Below, piece by piece: positions 26,030 through 35,470 of a stretch of DNA of 64,000 bases (its first letter is position 1; every line of letters begins with the position of its first letter). The notes beneath the pieces were generated by a model. That model was not told the DNA's origin and did no database searches. It saw only the letters and a program-made list of their open reading frames with translations. Made by a program: the position numbers and the translations under genes. The stretch is from Kineosphaera limosa NBRC 100340. GTDB lineage: Bacteria; Actinomycetota; Actinomycetes; Actinomycetales; Dermatophilaceae. The stretch is from NCBI RefSeq assembly GCF_000298215.1, contig NZ_BAHD01000017.1, positions 37,403 to 101,402 on the forward strand. The letters run 5' to 3'.

Positions 26030-27439
26030 GTGGCTTCACTCGCAGGACTCGCCAAGCGAGCCGGCTGGAACGTCGTCGACCAGGCGTTGTCGGCCCTGGG
26101 CAACATGCTCCTCATGATCGTCGTCGCGCGGGAGGTCAACAACGCCGACGTCTTCGGCGCCTTCGCCGTCGGCTTCCTGGTCTACGGAGTAGCGGTCGCC
26201 GTCGGCAAGGCGGTCGTCGGCCAGCCGCTGACGATCCTGCACAGCGCCGACAGCCCCAGCGAGTTCCGGTCCGCCGTGGCCAAGGGCCAGGGCGTCACGA
26301 TCTGGATCGGCCTGGCCTTCGGCATCGTCTGCGCCCTGGTCGGCGTGCTGCTCTCCGGGGCCGTGGCCCACGTGCTCTACGCCGTTGCGGTCTGCCTGCC
26401 GTTGCTCATGGTGCAGGACAACCAGCGCATGGCGTTCTTCGCCAAGGGGCGTTCGGACCACGCGACGCTCATCGACTTCGTCAAGGTCGTCGCCCAGTTC
26501 GGGTTGCTGTACGTGCTGCTGTGGGCCGGCGTCAACGAGGTGGGCCTGCTGACCCTCTCGTGGGGCGTCGCCGCGATCCTCTCCTCGCTCGTCGGGATGT
26601 GGCTGCTGGGCTCCGGCCCCCAGCTGTTCGGGGCGTGGGCCTGGGTGGCCCGCCAGCGGCAACTGACGAAGTACCTGCTCGCCGAGTACTCCCTCGGCCT
26701 GGGGGCCGCCCAGCTTGGGTCGATGCTGGTGCCGGTGCTGGGCACGGCCCGCGACGCGGGTGCCATCCGCGGCGGGCAGACCCTCCTCGGGCCGCTGAAC
26801 GTGCTGTGGACCGCGGCATTGGCCTTCGCCGTTCCGGAGATCTCGCGACGCCGCCGCATGGCGCCGCACACCAGGCTCAAGGCCATGGGCCTGGTCTCGG
26901 GCGCGATGACCGTCACCGCCATCTGCTACGTCACGGTGCTGCTACTGATCCCCGATTGGCTCGGCGTGGAGTTGTTCGCCGACTCCTGGGATGGTGCGCA
27001 GGCGGTGCTCGTGCCGCTGGGGATCAACTCGATCGCCTCCGCGCTGGGCTCGGGCCCCGGCGCGATGATGCTGGGGATGGGGCTGGCCAAGAAGACCTAC
27101 CGGCTCAACCTCGTCAAGGCCCCGATCCTGCTCGGTCTGCTGGTGCCCGGCACGCTGCTGTACGGCGCGACCGGCGCCGCGTGGGCGATGGCGATCAGCG
27201 AGGCCGTGCTCCTGCCGTTCTGGACGTACACCGCCGTGCGCGGCGCCCGCGGGTTCTACAACCACGAGATCGAGCACCTGAATCCGGATCTGCCGCACGG
27301 CGAATCGGAGGCGGTGGCCGAGCCCAATCCCGCCGACGGCCCGGCCGCGGACTCCGCTGACCCCTCCGCCGGGCCCCTCCCGGACGACGACTCCCCGGGC
27401 GACGACCCCCCGCCGGAGCCCGAGAGCCCGCGCCGCTGA
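26030..27439 (+). CDS. Flippase-like polytopic membrane protein
   Basis: A 469-residue membrane protein with 12 or more hydrophobic segments, similar in layout to MATE/MOP-superfamily polysaccharide flippases (lipopolysaccharide biosynthesis/Wzx-like). Early sequence is AKRAGWNVVDQALSALGN followed by MLLMIVVAREV, typical of the family. The last 60 residues are Pro/Asp/Glu-rich and probably disordered. The start is GTG 26030 with GAGGAG upstream; the long frame that begins upstream is a chance extension. No glycosyltransferases are adjacent, so the substrate is unknown. Confidence 0.75.
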   Translation: MASLAGLAKRAGWNVVDQALSALGNMLLMIVVAREVNNADVFGAFAVGFLVYGVAVAVGKAVVGQPLTILHSADSPSEFRSAVAKGQGVTIWIGLAFGIVCALVGVLLSGAVAHVLYAVAVCLPLLMVQDNQRMAFFAKGRSDHATLIDFVKVVAQFGLLYVLLWAGVNEVGLLTLSWGVAAILSSLVGMWLLGSGPQLFGAWAWVARQRQLTKYLLAEYSLGLGAAQLGSMLVPVLGTARDAGAIRGGQTLLGPLNVLWTAALAFAVPEISRRRRMAPHTRLKAMGLVSGAMTVTAICYVTVLLLIPDWLGVELFADSWDGAQAVLVPLGINSIASALGSGPGAMMLGMGLAKKTYRLNLVKAPILLGLLVPGTLLYGATGAAWAMAISEAVLLPFWTYTAVRGARGFYNHEIEHLNPDLPHGESEAVAEPNPADGPAADSADPSAGPLPDDDSPGDDPPPEPESPRR

Positions 27440-27505
27440 GGCCCCGGCCTTTCCTCGGACCCGGTTCGCCCCACATCGCAGCGAGCTGTCCCGCATCCTG
27501 TACTG

Positions 27506-28723
27506 GTGAGTAACCTAGGCGACGAGCAGCGCTTCGAGGGCTACGAGCGGGCCACGGCGGGGCTGCCCGCGCCCCTGGCTGTCGTCGATCTCGACGCCTT
27601 CGACGCCAACGCCGAGGCGCTGGTGCAGCGATCGCTCGGAGTGCCGATCCGCGTCGCGACCAAATCCGTGCGCTGCCGCGCCCTCATCGACCGGGCGCTG
27701 CGGCGGCCGGGGTTCGCGGGGCTGCTCGCCTTCAGCCTGCCCGAGGCGCTGTGGCTGGCCGGCGGGTCGACCGGCCCGGCCGCCGCGAGCCTGCCCGACT
27801 CCGTCGCCGAGATCCTCGTCGCCTATCCCTGCCTCGATCGCGCGGCGTTGCGCGCGTTGGCGGGCGACGCGGACGCTCGCTCCCGCATCGCGCTCGTCAT
27901 CGACGCGCCCGAGCACCTGGCGCTGATCGAGGCCGTCGCCCGCGAGTCCGACGCCGAGGGCCCTGTGCAGGTGTGGCTCGACGTCGACGCCTCCCTGCGG
28001 GTCGGCCCGGCACACCTGGGGGCCCGGCGCTCGCCGCTGCACGCGGTCGATGATGTCGTCGCCGCCGCTCGCGCGGTCGCCGGCTCGCCGCACACCAGGC
28101 TCGGCGCGCTCATGTGTTACGACGCGCAGATCGCCGGGTTGGCAGACACCGGCCTGGCCGTGCACCTCATGCAACGCGTCTCGACGGCCGAACTCGCTCG
28201 GCGCCGCGCCCGCATCGTCGAAGCCGTGCGGGCCGTCACTCCGGTGCCCGCGGTCAACGCCGGCGGCACCGGCAGCCTGCACCTCATGGGCCGAGCCCCC
28301 GAGGTCAGCGAGCTCGCCGCCGGCTCCGGGTTGTTCGGGCCGACCCTCTTCGACGGCTACCGGGCCTTCCAACCCCGACCGGCCGCCTGTTTCGCCCTCG
28401 ATGTCGTGCGCCACCCGGCGCCGGGCTTCGTCACCGCGTTCTCCGGCGGCTACTGCGCCTCTGGGCAAGCCGGCCCGTCGCGGCTGCCGACACCGTGCTG
28501 GCCCCCGGGCCTCGACCTCCTGTCGACCGAAGGTGCGGGTGAGGTGCAGACGCCGCTGCGTGTCACCTCCGGTCGGGCCCCTGCGATCGGCTCGCGGGTG
28601 TGGCTGCGGCACGCCAAGGCCGGGGAGCTGCTCGAACGATTCGCGCAGGTGTCCCTGGTCCGGGGCGATGAGGTGGTCGAGGCTGTGCCCAGCTATCGCG
28701 GTGAGGGGATGTGCTTCGGATGA
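27506..28723 (+). CDS. Alanine racemase-fold PLP enzyme (amino acid deaminase/aldolase)
   Basis: A 405-residue protein of the alanine-racemase N-terminal fold, close to the D-threonine aldolase/D-serine dehydratase-like group. The PLP lysine is in IRVATKSVRC near residue 50, with later VWLDVDASLRVG and VNAGGTGSLHLMG for phosphate and metal sites. A C-terminal beta domain follows. The start is GTG 27506. The downstream FAD oxidase ATG overlaps its stop (ATGA). This gene pair is common in actinobacteria, but the joint substrate is not established. Confidence 0.8.
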   Translation: MSNLGDEQRFEGYERATAGLPAPLAVVDLDAFDANAEALVQRSLGVPIRVATKSVRCRALIDRALRRPGFAGLLAFSLPEALWLAGGSTGPAAASLPDSVAEILVAYPCLDRAALRALAGDADARSRIALVIDAPEHLALIEAVARESDAEGPVQVWLDVDASLRVGPAHLGARRSPLHAVDDVVAAARAVAGSPHTRLGALMCYDAQIAGLADTGLAVHLMQRVSTAELARRRARIVEAVRAVTPVPAVNAGGTGSLHLMGRAPEVSELAAGSGLFGPTLFDGYRAFQPRPAACFALDVVRHPAPGFVTAFSGGYCASGQAGPSRLPTPCWPPGLDLLSTEGAGEVQTPLRVTSGRAPAIGSRVWLRHAKAGELLERFAQVSLVRGDEVVEAVPSYRGEGMCFG

Positions 28724-30055
28724 GCCTGCAACGACGGGTCAGCGCGGGGGGCGCCGCGGCCGTGGGTCAACTGGGCCGGGACGGCCGTCGGTCTCCCCGC
28801 GGCGGTCGAGCATCCGACGACAGCGTCGGAGGTCGCGGCGATCGTCACCCGAGCGGCGGCCGACGGTCAGCGGGTCAAGCCGGTCGGCTCCGGCCACTCG
28901 TTCACCCCCATCGCCGTGACCGACGGCGTGCTGCTCGATCTGAGCGGCATGTGCGGCCTTGCGGGGGTCGATCGCGCGACGGGACGGGTGCGGGTGCGCG
29001 CCGGCACCCAGCTGGTCGACCTCAACCGGCTCCTGGCCCTGCAGGGCCTCGCGATGCCCAACCTCGGCGACATCGACCGCCAGACGATCACCGGTGCCCT
29101 GGCCACCGGAACCCACGGTGCCGGAGCGGGTTTCGGCTGCCTGCCGAGCTTCGTCGCGGGCCTGCAGGTGGTACTTGCCGACGGCTCGATCGTCGACTGC
29201 TCGGCTGACGAGCAGCCCGAGCTGTTCGAGGCCGCGCGCTTGGGTCTGGGGGCGATCGGGGTCGTCACCGAGGTCGAACTCGCCTGCGTCCCGGCGTTTC
29301 TCGTGCGCGCACAGGAGCGGCCCGAGGCGCTGGCCACGGTGCTGACGCACCTGGAGGAGTGGCGCACCGGCACCGACCACCTCGACTTCTATTGGTTTCC
29401 GCACACCGACCGGGCGCTCGTCAAACGCAACACCCGCCTGGCTCCGGGGCAGGACGGCCCGCGGTTGGCGGCGTGGCGCCGCCGGCTCGACGACGACATC
29501 CTGTCGAACAACGTGCTGGAGGCCGTGTGCCGGACCGGCGCTCGGTATCCGGCGCGCATCCCGGCCCTCAACGCCGTCGCCGGGCGGGCGCTGTCGGCCC
29601 GCACCTACGTCGCCCCCTCGCACGAGGTCTTCATCACCCGCCGCGACGTGCGCTTCCGGGAGACCGAGTGGGCGGTGCCCGCGGCCTCCGTCGCCCCGCT
29701 CATCGGCGAACTGCAACGCTACTTCGCCCGCCGCGAGACCCTCGTCGGGCTTCCCATCGAGGTGCGCTTCGGCGCCCCGGATGCCGTGTGGTTGGCCACG
29801 GGCTACGGCCGCGACACCGGCTACATCGCCGTGCACGAGTACCACCGCGCGCGACCCAGCTCGCTCCTCGCCGACGTCACCGCGATGATGCGCGAGCACG
29901 CCGGGCGCCCGCACTGGGGCAAGCTGCACGAGCTGCGCGTCGAGGACTTGGCGCCGCTGTATCCGCGGTTCGCAGACTTCCGCGCGGTGCGTGATCGGGT
30001 CGACCCGGCGCGCGTGTTCGCCAATGACTACCTGCGTCGGGTGTTGGGGGAGTAG
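28720..30055 (+). pseudogene. FAD-linked sugar-lactone oxidase (frameshifted)
   Basis: The gene encodes a D-arabinono-1,4-lactone oxidase-type flavoprotein: PCMH FAD-binding motif PVGSGHSFTPIAVTDG, then GDIDRQTITGALATGTHGAG and the C-terminal ALO domain (VEVRFGAPDAVWL, HWGKLH). ATG 28720 overlaps the preceding stop. However, the frame from that ATG does not reach the FAD domain: the domain is in the next frame, and no start codon lies between the upstream stop and the PVGSGHSF motif. Removing one G from the six-G run at 28746-28751 restores one open frame reading MSLQRRVSAGAPRPWVNWAG. It is either a real one-base insertion or a sequencing error. The remaining frame from GTG 28916 would lack the flavin site. 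Confidence 0.8.
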
Positions 30056-30191
30056 CGGGCTGGTTCTCCCCGCGGTGAGGCGAGGCGTCGCGCGCCCTGC
30101 CCGCGGTTGTGGTCGCGACCGCCACTGTTCGCAGCGGGAGCGTCCGGTGGGCGCCGGGCGGCCCGGGGTTCGCGCGCGCAAGAATGCAGCC

Positions 30192-30527
30192 ATGAACGTC
30201 GACGCGCTTTTCGACAAGCTGCTCACCGATCTCGCGGACGCCGGAGTGCAGGAGGCCAGCGGGTCCGGCGAGCCGAGCGAGCCGCGCGCGCCCGGATCGA
30301 AGACGCGCACCCGCATCCTCACCTCCCAGGGGCGCCCGTTCGCGCGCTTGCGCGGCGAGCAGATGTCGTTCTTCATGCCGCCCGGGACGCCCGGTCTGCC
30401 CGAGGCCCTCTCGCTGCAGAACAGCATGCCCGTCGGCGACGGCAGCTGGGTCGACGTGCCCGCCGACGACGTATCGGAGTGGGAGTCGCTGGCCCGCTGC
30501 GCCCTGCAGGGCCTGCGGGACAACTGA
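30192..30527 (+). CDS. Uncharacterised 111-residue protein
   Basis: A small soluble protein starting MNVDALFDKLLTDLADAGVQ at ATG 30192. The middle is charged and Pro-rich, followed by RPFARLRGEQMSFFMPPGTPG and a WESLARCALQGLRDN C terminus. The layout resembles small actinobacterial proteins of unknown function that are often annotated hypothetical. No motif allows a function. Confidence 0.55.
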   Translation: MNVDALFDKLLTDLADAGVQEASGSGEPSEPRAPGSKTRTRILTSQGRPFARLRGEQMSFFMPPGTPGLPEALSLQNSMPVGDGSWVDVPADDVSEWESLARCALQGLRDN

Positions 30528-30625
30528 CCCGCCCGGGCGCGCAGCCTGCCGAGTCCCCGCCGACGGGCGCGCTTGCTGCCGACGGCTGCTGTTGCGACCG
30601 CGACGGTCGGCAGGAGGCGCAACCG

Positions 30626-31741
30626 TCAGCAGGCGGGGGCGGAGGTGGGGCCGGAGACCGGGGTGGGGGGTGCGGCCGTGGTGGTGCCGATCCGTAGGTG
30701 GGTCGGCAAGGTGACATCGGCGGGGCGGTCGCCGGCCAGCAGGGCGCGGATCGCCTGACCGGCGGCGGCACCCTTGCCGCGGTCGGGCTGCACGGCGGTC
30801 GTCAGCGTCCCCTCCCACCAATCGAGGGAGACGCCGTCGAAACCTGTCACCGACACCTGATCCGGCACAGCAAGCCCGAGGTCGGTCGCGGCCCGGATGA
30901 CCCCGACCGCCATGAGGTCGCTCTGGGCGAGCACCGCGGTCGGGCGCTGCGCGACGGGCACGTCGAGCAGCTGGATCCCGGCGGCGTGCCCACCGTCGAC
31001 GTCGGCGGTCGCCGCGACCACCGCCGGCACCTGGCCGCCGAAGACATCGGCGACGGCGGCCGACCGCAGCGAGACCTCCGGATACGCCAGATCGAGCAGG
31101 TCCGCCACCGTCGTCGGCGCGGGCGGTGGCGCCGTCCCGATGGGCAGGGTGACGTGGGCGACCCGGCGATGTCCCAGGTCGGCCAGATGCTGCGCGACCT
31201 CCCGCTGCGCCGCCCGGTTGTCGACGGTGACCTGCACCAGCTCCGGACCGCACGGGGCTCCGAGCGCGACCATGGGGATCCCGCGGGACACCAGGTGCGG
31301 CACCAGCGGGTTCTCGCGCGGGCCGCAACCGAGAAAGACCGTCGCATCCAACGCGGTACCGCCCAAACGTTCGACGGCGTGAGCAGGCTCGCTGGGCGAC
31401 TGCGACATCAACAGCATGCCGGTGGGGATGTCGTCGAGCTCGGCCGCGAGCCCGTCGAGCGTGGCCACCGCGTATGGATCGTGAAAGGCGTTGAGCATGC
31501 CGCCCTCGACGATGACGGCCACAATCCCGGCGCGGCCGCGGCGCAGCGAGGAGGCCAGCGGGTCCGGGCCCTGATAGCCGAGGTCGGCGGCGGCGCTGAT
31601 GACGCGCTCGCGGGTGGCCTGCGCGACGGGCCCTTTGCCGCTGAACACCAGCGAAGCCGTCGACACCGACACCCCGGCGTGGTGCGCAACTGACTTCAGC
31701 GTCGGCCTCCGGGTGCCGGCGCGAACGCGGCTGCGGGGCAT
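30626..31741 (-). CDS. LacI-family transcriptional regulator
   Basis: A 371-residue regulator. The helix-turn-helix is at about residues 13-35 (TLKSVAHHAGVSVSTASLVF), followed by the hinge ISAAADLGYQ and a periplasmic-binding-like sugar domain ending QPDRGKGAAAGQAIRALLAG. The ligand is probably a sugar, but no sugar operon is adjacent. A palindrome with the central CG typical of LacI operators lies at 31786-31797, consistent with autoregulation. Confidence 0.92.
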   Translation of the reverse strand: MPRSRVRAGTRRPTLKSVAHHAGVSVSTASLVFSGKGPVAQATRERVISAAADLGYQGPDPLASSLRRGRAGIVAVIVEGGMLNAFHDPYAVATLDGLAAELDDIPTGMLLMSQSPSEPAHAVERLGGTALDATVFLGCGPRENPLVPHLVSRGIPMVALGAPCGPELVQVTVDNRAAQREVAQHLADLGHRRVAHVTLPIGTAPPPAPTTVADLLDLAYPEVSLRSAAVADVFGGQVPAVVAATADVDGGHAAGIQLLDVPVAQRPTAVLAQSDLMAVGVIRAATDLGLAVPDQVSVTGFDGVSLDWWEGTLTTAVQPDRGKGAAAGQAIRALLAGDRPADVTLPTHLRIGTTTAAPPTPVSGPTSAPAC

Positions 31742-31785
31742 GGCGGGCCTCTCGTCGGTGGTTGTCGTGCGCAGTCCCAGCCTAT

Positions 31786-31797
31786 CGAATCGATTCG
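31786..31797. promoter_or_regulatory. LacI-type operator candidate
   Basis: A perfect 12-bp palindrome CGAATCGATTCG lies 45 bases upstream of the LacI start and 72 bases upstream of the divergent thpR start. It fits a LacI-family site with central CpG. Confidence 0.5.
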
Positions 31798-31868
31798 CCC
31801 CGCCCGGACCCGCGCCCTCATTCGCCCCGATTCGCCCCCAGTTCGCCGATGTCGGTCACGATGGTCGG

Positions 31869-32453
31869 ATGCGTGCGTTCGTCGCCCTCTTTCCCCCTGC
31901 GGACGTCGTCGAGCACCTCGGCGAATTTCTTGCGCCGCGGCGCGCGGCTCGCGGGCCGCAGGCCGGTGCCATCGTGCCCCGCTGGACCCGCGACGAGCAC
32001 CTGCACCTGACCTTGGCGTTCCTGCCCGACCTGGCCGACCGCGACCTCGAGGAGCTCGCCGACCGGCTGGCGCAGGCGGCGGCCAAGCGCCCGCTGGACC
32101 TGCTGCGGCTGGCCGGCGGCGGCGCCTTTCCCGACCCCATCGACGCCCGCGTGCTGTGGGTCGGCGTGCAGCCGGAGTCGGGCCACGAGCAACTCGCCCG
32201 GCTGGCCGGATCCGTGAGGTCCGCCGCGAACAGCGCTGGCGCGCTCGTCTCCGGTGGCGCCTTCACCGCGCATGTCACCGTGGCGCGGCTGGCCCGAGCC
32301 ACGCGGGCGACTCGGTGGTTGCGGGTGCTGCAGGCCTACGACGGGCCCGACTGGCAGCCCGAGCACCTGACCCTGGTTCGGTCGCACCTGGGCCAAGGCC
32401 CGCACCGCACCCCCAGGTACGAGGAGCTGGGGACGTTCGCGCTCGGCGAGTAG
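31869..32453 (+). CDS. thpR: RNA 2',3'-cyclic phosphodiesterase
   Basis: A 194-residue member of the 2H phosphoesterase superfamily. Both catalytic HxTx motifs are present: HLTLAF near residue 45 and HVTVAR near residue 137. The start MRAFVALFPPADV is typical of ThpR/LigT proteins, which open 2',3'-cyclic phosphates on RNA. ATG 31869 gives the usual length. It is divergent from the LacI gene. Confidence 0.9.
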   Translation: MRAFVALFPPADVVEHLGEFLAPRRAARGPQAGAIVPRWTRDEHLHLTLAFLPDLADRDLEELADRLAQAAAKRPLDLLRLAGGGAFPDPIDARVLWVGVQPESGHEQLARLAGSVRSAANSAGALVSGGAFTAHVTVARLARATRATRWLRVLQAYDGPDWQPEHLTLVRSHLGQGPHRTPRYEELGTFALGE

Positions 32454-32679
32454 CGCGCCCGGGTGCGTCGGGATGTTCGACGTCGCTGGTCAGACCGCAT
32501 TTCGAACATCCGGCTGAGGGCTCGCTGGGTCCGGCGCGCCGGTGATTCGCCGGTCGCTCTCGTTGCGAGGTGCGCACAGATATTGTGGCGGCGAACCAGC
32601 CCTTCGGGTGGTCCGGCCCAAGAGATCGACGCCCTTCGCCGGGGTAACGCGGGCGTCTCAAGACAGGGGAAAGACAGGC

Positions 32680-33636
32680 ATGTGCGCACCGCAGGAGCGT
32701 GCCCACGAGGGCGTGCCCGACGTCGGGACCAACACCGTCAGAGGCGCTTTCGAGCGCTCGGACTCCCCGCATCGCTCCCCTCGCCTGGCTCGCCGCGGCT
32801 TCCTGGCCGGCGGCCTCGCAGGATTGTCGGGTCTGGCGCTCGCGGCGTGCGGCGTCGCAGCCGACCCCGCGAGTTCCGGAACCCAGAACGGCACCGGCAC
32901 CACGGGCTCCGACGGGGAGGGCGCGGGTGGCGGCGAGCAGGCGAACTCGCCGACTGCCCAACCGACTCGCGGCACTGCCGCGGAGATGGTGGCCCGCGCG
33001 ACCGTGCCGGTGCTCTGCTACCACCAGGTGCGCCCCTGGGAGGCCGGCGACACCAGCTACAACCGGTCGATGCTCATCATTCCGCCGCAGAACTTCGGGG
33101 CCCAGCTCGACGGTATGAAGGCGGCCGGCTACACGGCAATCAGCCCGGCGCAGTACCGCGAGCACCTGTTCTTCGGGGCCCAACTGCCGGAGAAGCCCGT
33201 CATCCTGTCGTTCGACGACGGCAAGGACAACCAGATCTCCCAGGCCATGCCGGCGCTCGTCCAACGCGAGATGACCGGCACGTTCTTCATCATGACGGTG
33301 ATCTTGGGCAGCTCGGGCTGGATGAAACGCGACGACGTCAAACGCCTCGCGGACGCGGGCATGACCGTGGCGTCGCACACGTGGGACCACCACATGGTCA
33401 CCAAGTACACGCAGAAGGACTACGCGACTCAACTCGGGGAGCCGCGCGACCTGCTGCGCAAGCTGTCGGGGCAAGAGGTCGACGACTTCGCCTATCCCTA
33501 CGGCGCGTGGAACCAGGCGATCCTGCCGCACATCGCCGACGCCGGCTACAAGTGCGCCTACCAACTGCAGGAGCAGCCGATCAATGCCAAGCACCCGGAG
33601 ATGACGCTGCGGCGCATCCTCGCGGTCTCCACCTAG
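32680..33636 (+). CDS. Polysaccharide deacetylase lipoprotein, probably cut short by a stop
   Basis: A 318-residue NodB-fold deacetylase. The N terminus has a twin-arginine-like RRGFLAGGLAGLSGL and lipobox LAAC, so it should be exported and lipidated. The catalytic motifs are ILSFDDG (metal Asp) and ASHTWDHH (two His). The start is ATG 32680 with GGGGAAAGA upstream. The frame ends at TAG 33634-33636, but the next 13 codons continue in frame as TGDEVVAKLAAFS before TGA 33676. The stop therefore looks like a mutated codon (perhaps TGG) 14 residues before the natural end. The catalytic core is complete, so activity may survive. Confidence 0.88.
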   Translation: MCAPQERAHEGVPDVGTNTVRGAFERSDSPHRSPRLARRGFLAGGLAGLSGLALAACGVAADPASSGTQNGTGTTGSDGEGAGGGEQANSPTAQPTRGTAAEMVARATVPVLCYHQVRPWEAGDTSYNRSMLIIPPQNFGAQLDGMKAAGYTAISPAQYREHLFFGAQLPEKPVILSFDDGKDNQISQAMPALVQREMTGTFFIMTVILGSSGWMKRDDVKRLADAGMTVASHTWDHHMVTKYTQKDYATQLGEPRDLLRKLSGQEVDDFAYPYGAWNQAILPHIADAGYKCAYQLQEQPINAKHPEMTLRRILAVST

Positions 33637-33739
33637 ACCGGCGACGAGGTCGTCGCCAAGCTCGCCGCCTTCAGCTGAGTCGGTCGCGGCCGTCCGCGGG
33701 CTGCCCGGCCCCGGGCGCGGCGCGCCTAAGGTGAGAGGC

Positions 33740-34030
33740 ATGTCGTTCTACGCCGTGCACTACGCCTACTCCTCCGACTCCGCCGCGCTGGACGAGCTGC
33801 GGCCCAAGCACCGCGAATTCCTGCGCTCGCTCGCGGACTCTGGGTCGCTGCGCGCCTCCGGGCCGTATGTCGGCCGGGAGCCCGCGGCGCTGCTGCTCTT
33901 TCGGGCGGACAGTGCCCAGGCCGTGCGTGACCTGCTGGCCGGTGACCCGTTTCAGGGGGCGGGGCTCGTCGAGCGCACCGAGGTGAGTGAGTGGAACCCG
34001 GTCATCGGGGTGTTCGCCGACGAGGTCTGA
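33740..34030 (+). CDS. YciI-family protein
   Basis: A 96-residue YciI-fold protein: MSFYAVHYAY at the start, then LRPKHREFLRSLADSGSLRASGP, which holds the conserved His-Asp/Ser pocket, and DPFQGAGLVERTEVSEWNPV at the end. The family is related to muconolactone isomerase-like ferredoxin folds and acts on small molecules or as a stand-alone domain. ATG 33740 is taken over an in-frame start three codons earlier. Confidence 0.85.
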   Translation: MSFYAVHYAYSSDSAALDELRPKHREFLRSLADSGSLRASGPYVGREPAALLLFRADSAQAVRDLLAGDPFQGAGLVERTEVSEWNPVIGVFADEV

Positions 34031-34038
34031 GCCGGCGG

Positions 34039-34734
34039 CTACTTGCCGAGCTCGCGGGCGTGGGTGTCCCAGGTCGCCCACGTCTCGTCCCGCTCGGCCT
34101 CCATCTCGCGCATCGCGCGCCGGCGCTCGCGGGCGCTGAGGTGGTCGAGGTAGAGGCGACCGTCGAGATGGTCGGTCTCGTGCAGCAGGCAGCGGGCGAA
34201 CATCCCGACGCCCTCGATCCGCAGCGGATTGCCGCGCAGGTCGACGCCCTCGCAGACCGCCACGCGGGGCCGCGTCACCAGGGCCGCGGCGCCGGGCACC
34301 GACAGGCACCCCTCGTGCTCCTCGATGACCTGCTCGCCCGAGGTCGAGGTGATGACCGGGTTGATGACGTGGCCGACATTGCGCACCCCGAACGCGTCTT
34401 CGCAGTCGTAGACGAAGATCCGCAGGTCGAGGCCCACCTGGTTGGCGGCCAGACCGACGCCGTTGGCGATCTCGTTGGTGGCGTGCATGTCGTCGATGAG
34501 AGTCTTGAGCTCCTTGGTGCCCAGCTCGGTGACCTCCTTGCAGGGGGTCGCGAGCACCTCCTCCCCGACGACGGTGATCCGCATCCGACGGCCGCGTTTG
34601 GCCTGCGGGAGCCGCGCGGGCAGGTGATCGACGGGTTGCCCGAGCAGCCGCGGGCGGCGGTCGGTCGGAGCGGGAGGGGCGGCCTTGTCGGCGCCGCGCC
34701 GGCCGCGCACGCCGATCCCGAAGATCGAGGACAT
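34039..34734 (-). CDS. def: Peptide deformylase
   Basis: A 231-residue metalloenzyme that removes the formyl group from nascent proteins. All three motifs are present: GVGLAANQVG, EGCLSVPG and HETDHLDG. The catalytic domain starts about 50 residues in (MRITVVGEEVLATPC); the preceding 50 residues are basic and poorly conserved, so translation might begin at the internal Met instead. The C-terminal extension is helical. Confidence 0.93.
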   Translation of the reverse strand: MSSIFGIGVRGRRGADKAAPPAPTDRRPRLLGQPVDHLPARLPQAKRGRRMRITVVGEEVLATPCKEVTELGTKELKTLIDDMHATNEIANGVGLAANQVGLDLRIFVYDCEDAFGVRNVGHVINPVITSTSGEQVIEEHEGCLSVPGAAALVTRPRVAVCEGVDLRGNPLRIEGVGMFARCLLHETDHLDGRLYLDHLSARERRRAMREMEAERDETWATWDTHARELGK

Positions 34735-34817
34735 CACCCCATTCTGGCCGATCCGGCCGCCCACCCCGAACCCCGCCTGCCCCTGTCGGCGAGAGGTGCG
34801 GCGGGCCGCTCGGTCGC

Positions 34818-35378
34818 TCAGGGGGTGCGGTGGGCGTAGAGGTCGCGCAGCAGGGCGATCTCGGCGCCGTGGTGGATGAGCTCGCGATTGATGTGCAGCA
34901 CGAGGACCGCCATCGGCTCCTTCTCCCACGCGCCCTCGGCGGGCCCGACGGGGGCCGCCAGGCCCGCGGCGTCGAGGCCGCGGACACCGCCCATCCGCTG
35001 CCCATAGGCGGTGTCGAGCTGGGCCAGGGCCTGCTCGGCGGTCGCCGGATACTCGTGCGTCATGTAGTCGTACTCGGTCGCGCCGAAATGCGAGTGAGCG
35101 CGGGCGCCGAGGCACCCCACGATGACGTGCCCGAGGCGCCACGCGATGGTCGTCACCGGGGCCGGGTCTGGCTCGGGAAAGGCGAAGTCGATGCGCATCT
35201 CGCCGCTGCCGCCCTGGATGGGTGCGCTCCCGGTGCCGGCGGGCCGCACGTTCCAGGCGCCGGGCACGGGCTCCCACAGATACTCCTCGTCGGTGAGGCC
35301 GTCGAGGCGCGGGCGCAGCTGGTTCTGCCAATGCCAGTCGAGTTGGTCGGCGAGGGTGGTGGTCCAGTCGATGCTCAT
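34818..35378 (-). CDS. DinB-family protein
   Basis: A 186-residue four-helix-bundle protein of the DinB/YfiT type. Conserved metal-binding histidines are in WRLGHVIVGCLGAR and HINRELIHHGAEIALLRDLY. Start MSIDWTTTLADQLDWHWQNQ at ATG 35378 has GGAGG upstream; the longer frame is not needed. It is divergent from the WYL regulator, which is a common arrangement in actinobacteria and suggests regulation by it. Confidence 0.9.
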   Translation of the reverse strand: MSIDWTTTLADQLDWHWQNQLRPRLDGLTDEEYLWEPVPGAWNVRPAGTGSAPIQGGSGEMRIDFAFPEPDPAPVTTIAWRLGHVIVGCLGARAHSHFGATEYDYMTHEYPATAEQALAQLDTAYGQRMGGVRGLDAAGLAAPVGPAEGAWEKEPMAVLVLHINRELIHHGAEIALLRDLYAHRTP

Positions 35379-35432
35379 GATGTCCTCCGGGTGGCGGTTG
35401 GATCGGACTGCACGCAGTCGATCATCGATTAA

Positions 35433-35447
35433 GGACAACTTCTGTCC
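35433..35447. promoter_or_regulatory. Inverted repeat between DinB and WYL regulator genes
   Basis: GGACA and TGTCC arms are separated by five bases, 24-38 bases upstream of the WYL start. The site could bind that regulator. Confidence 0.45.
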
Positions 35448-35470
35448 GCTGGTGTTGGGACGCTAAGGCT

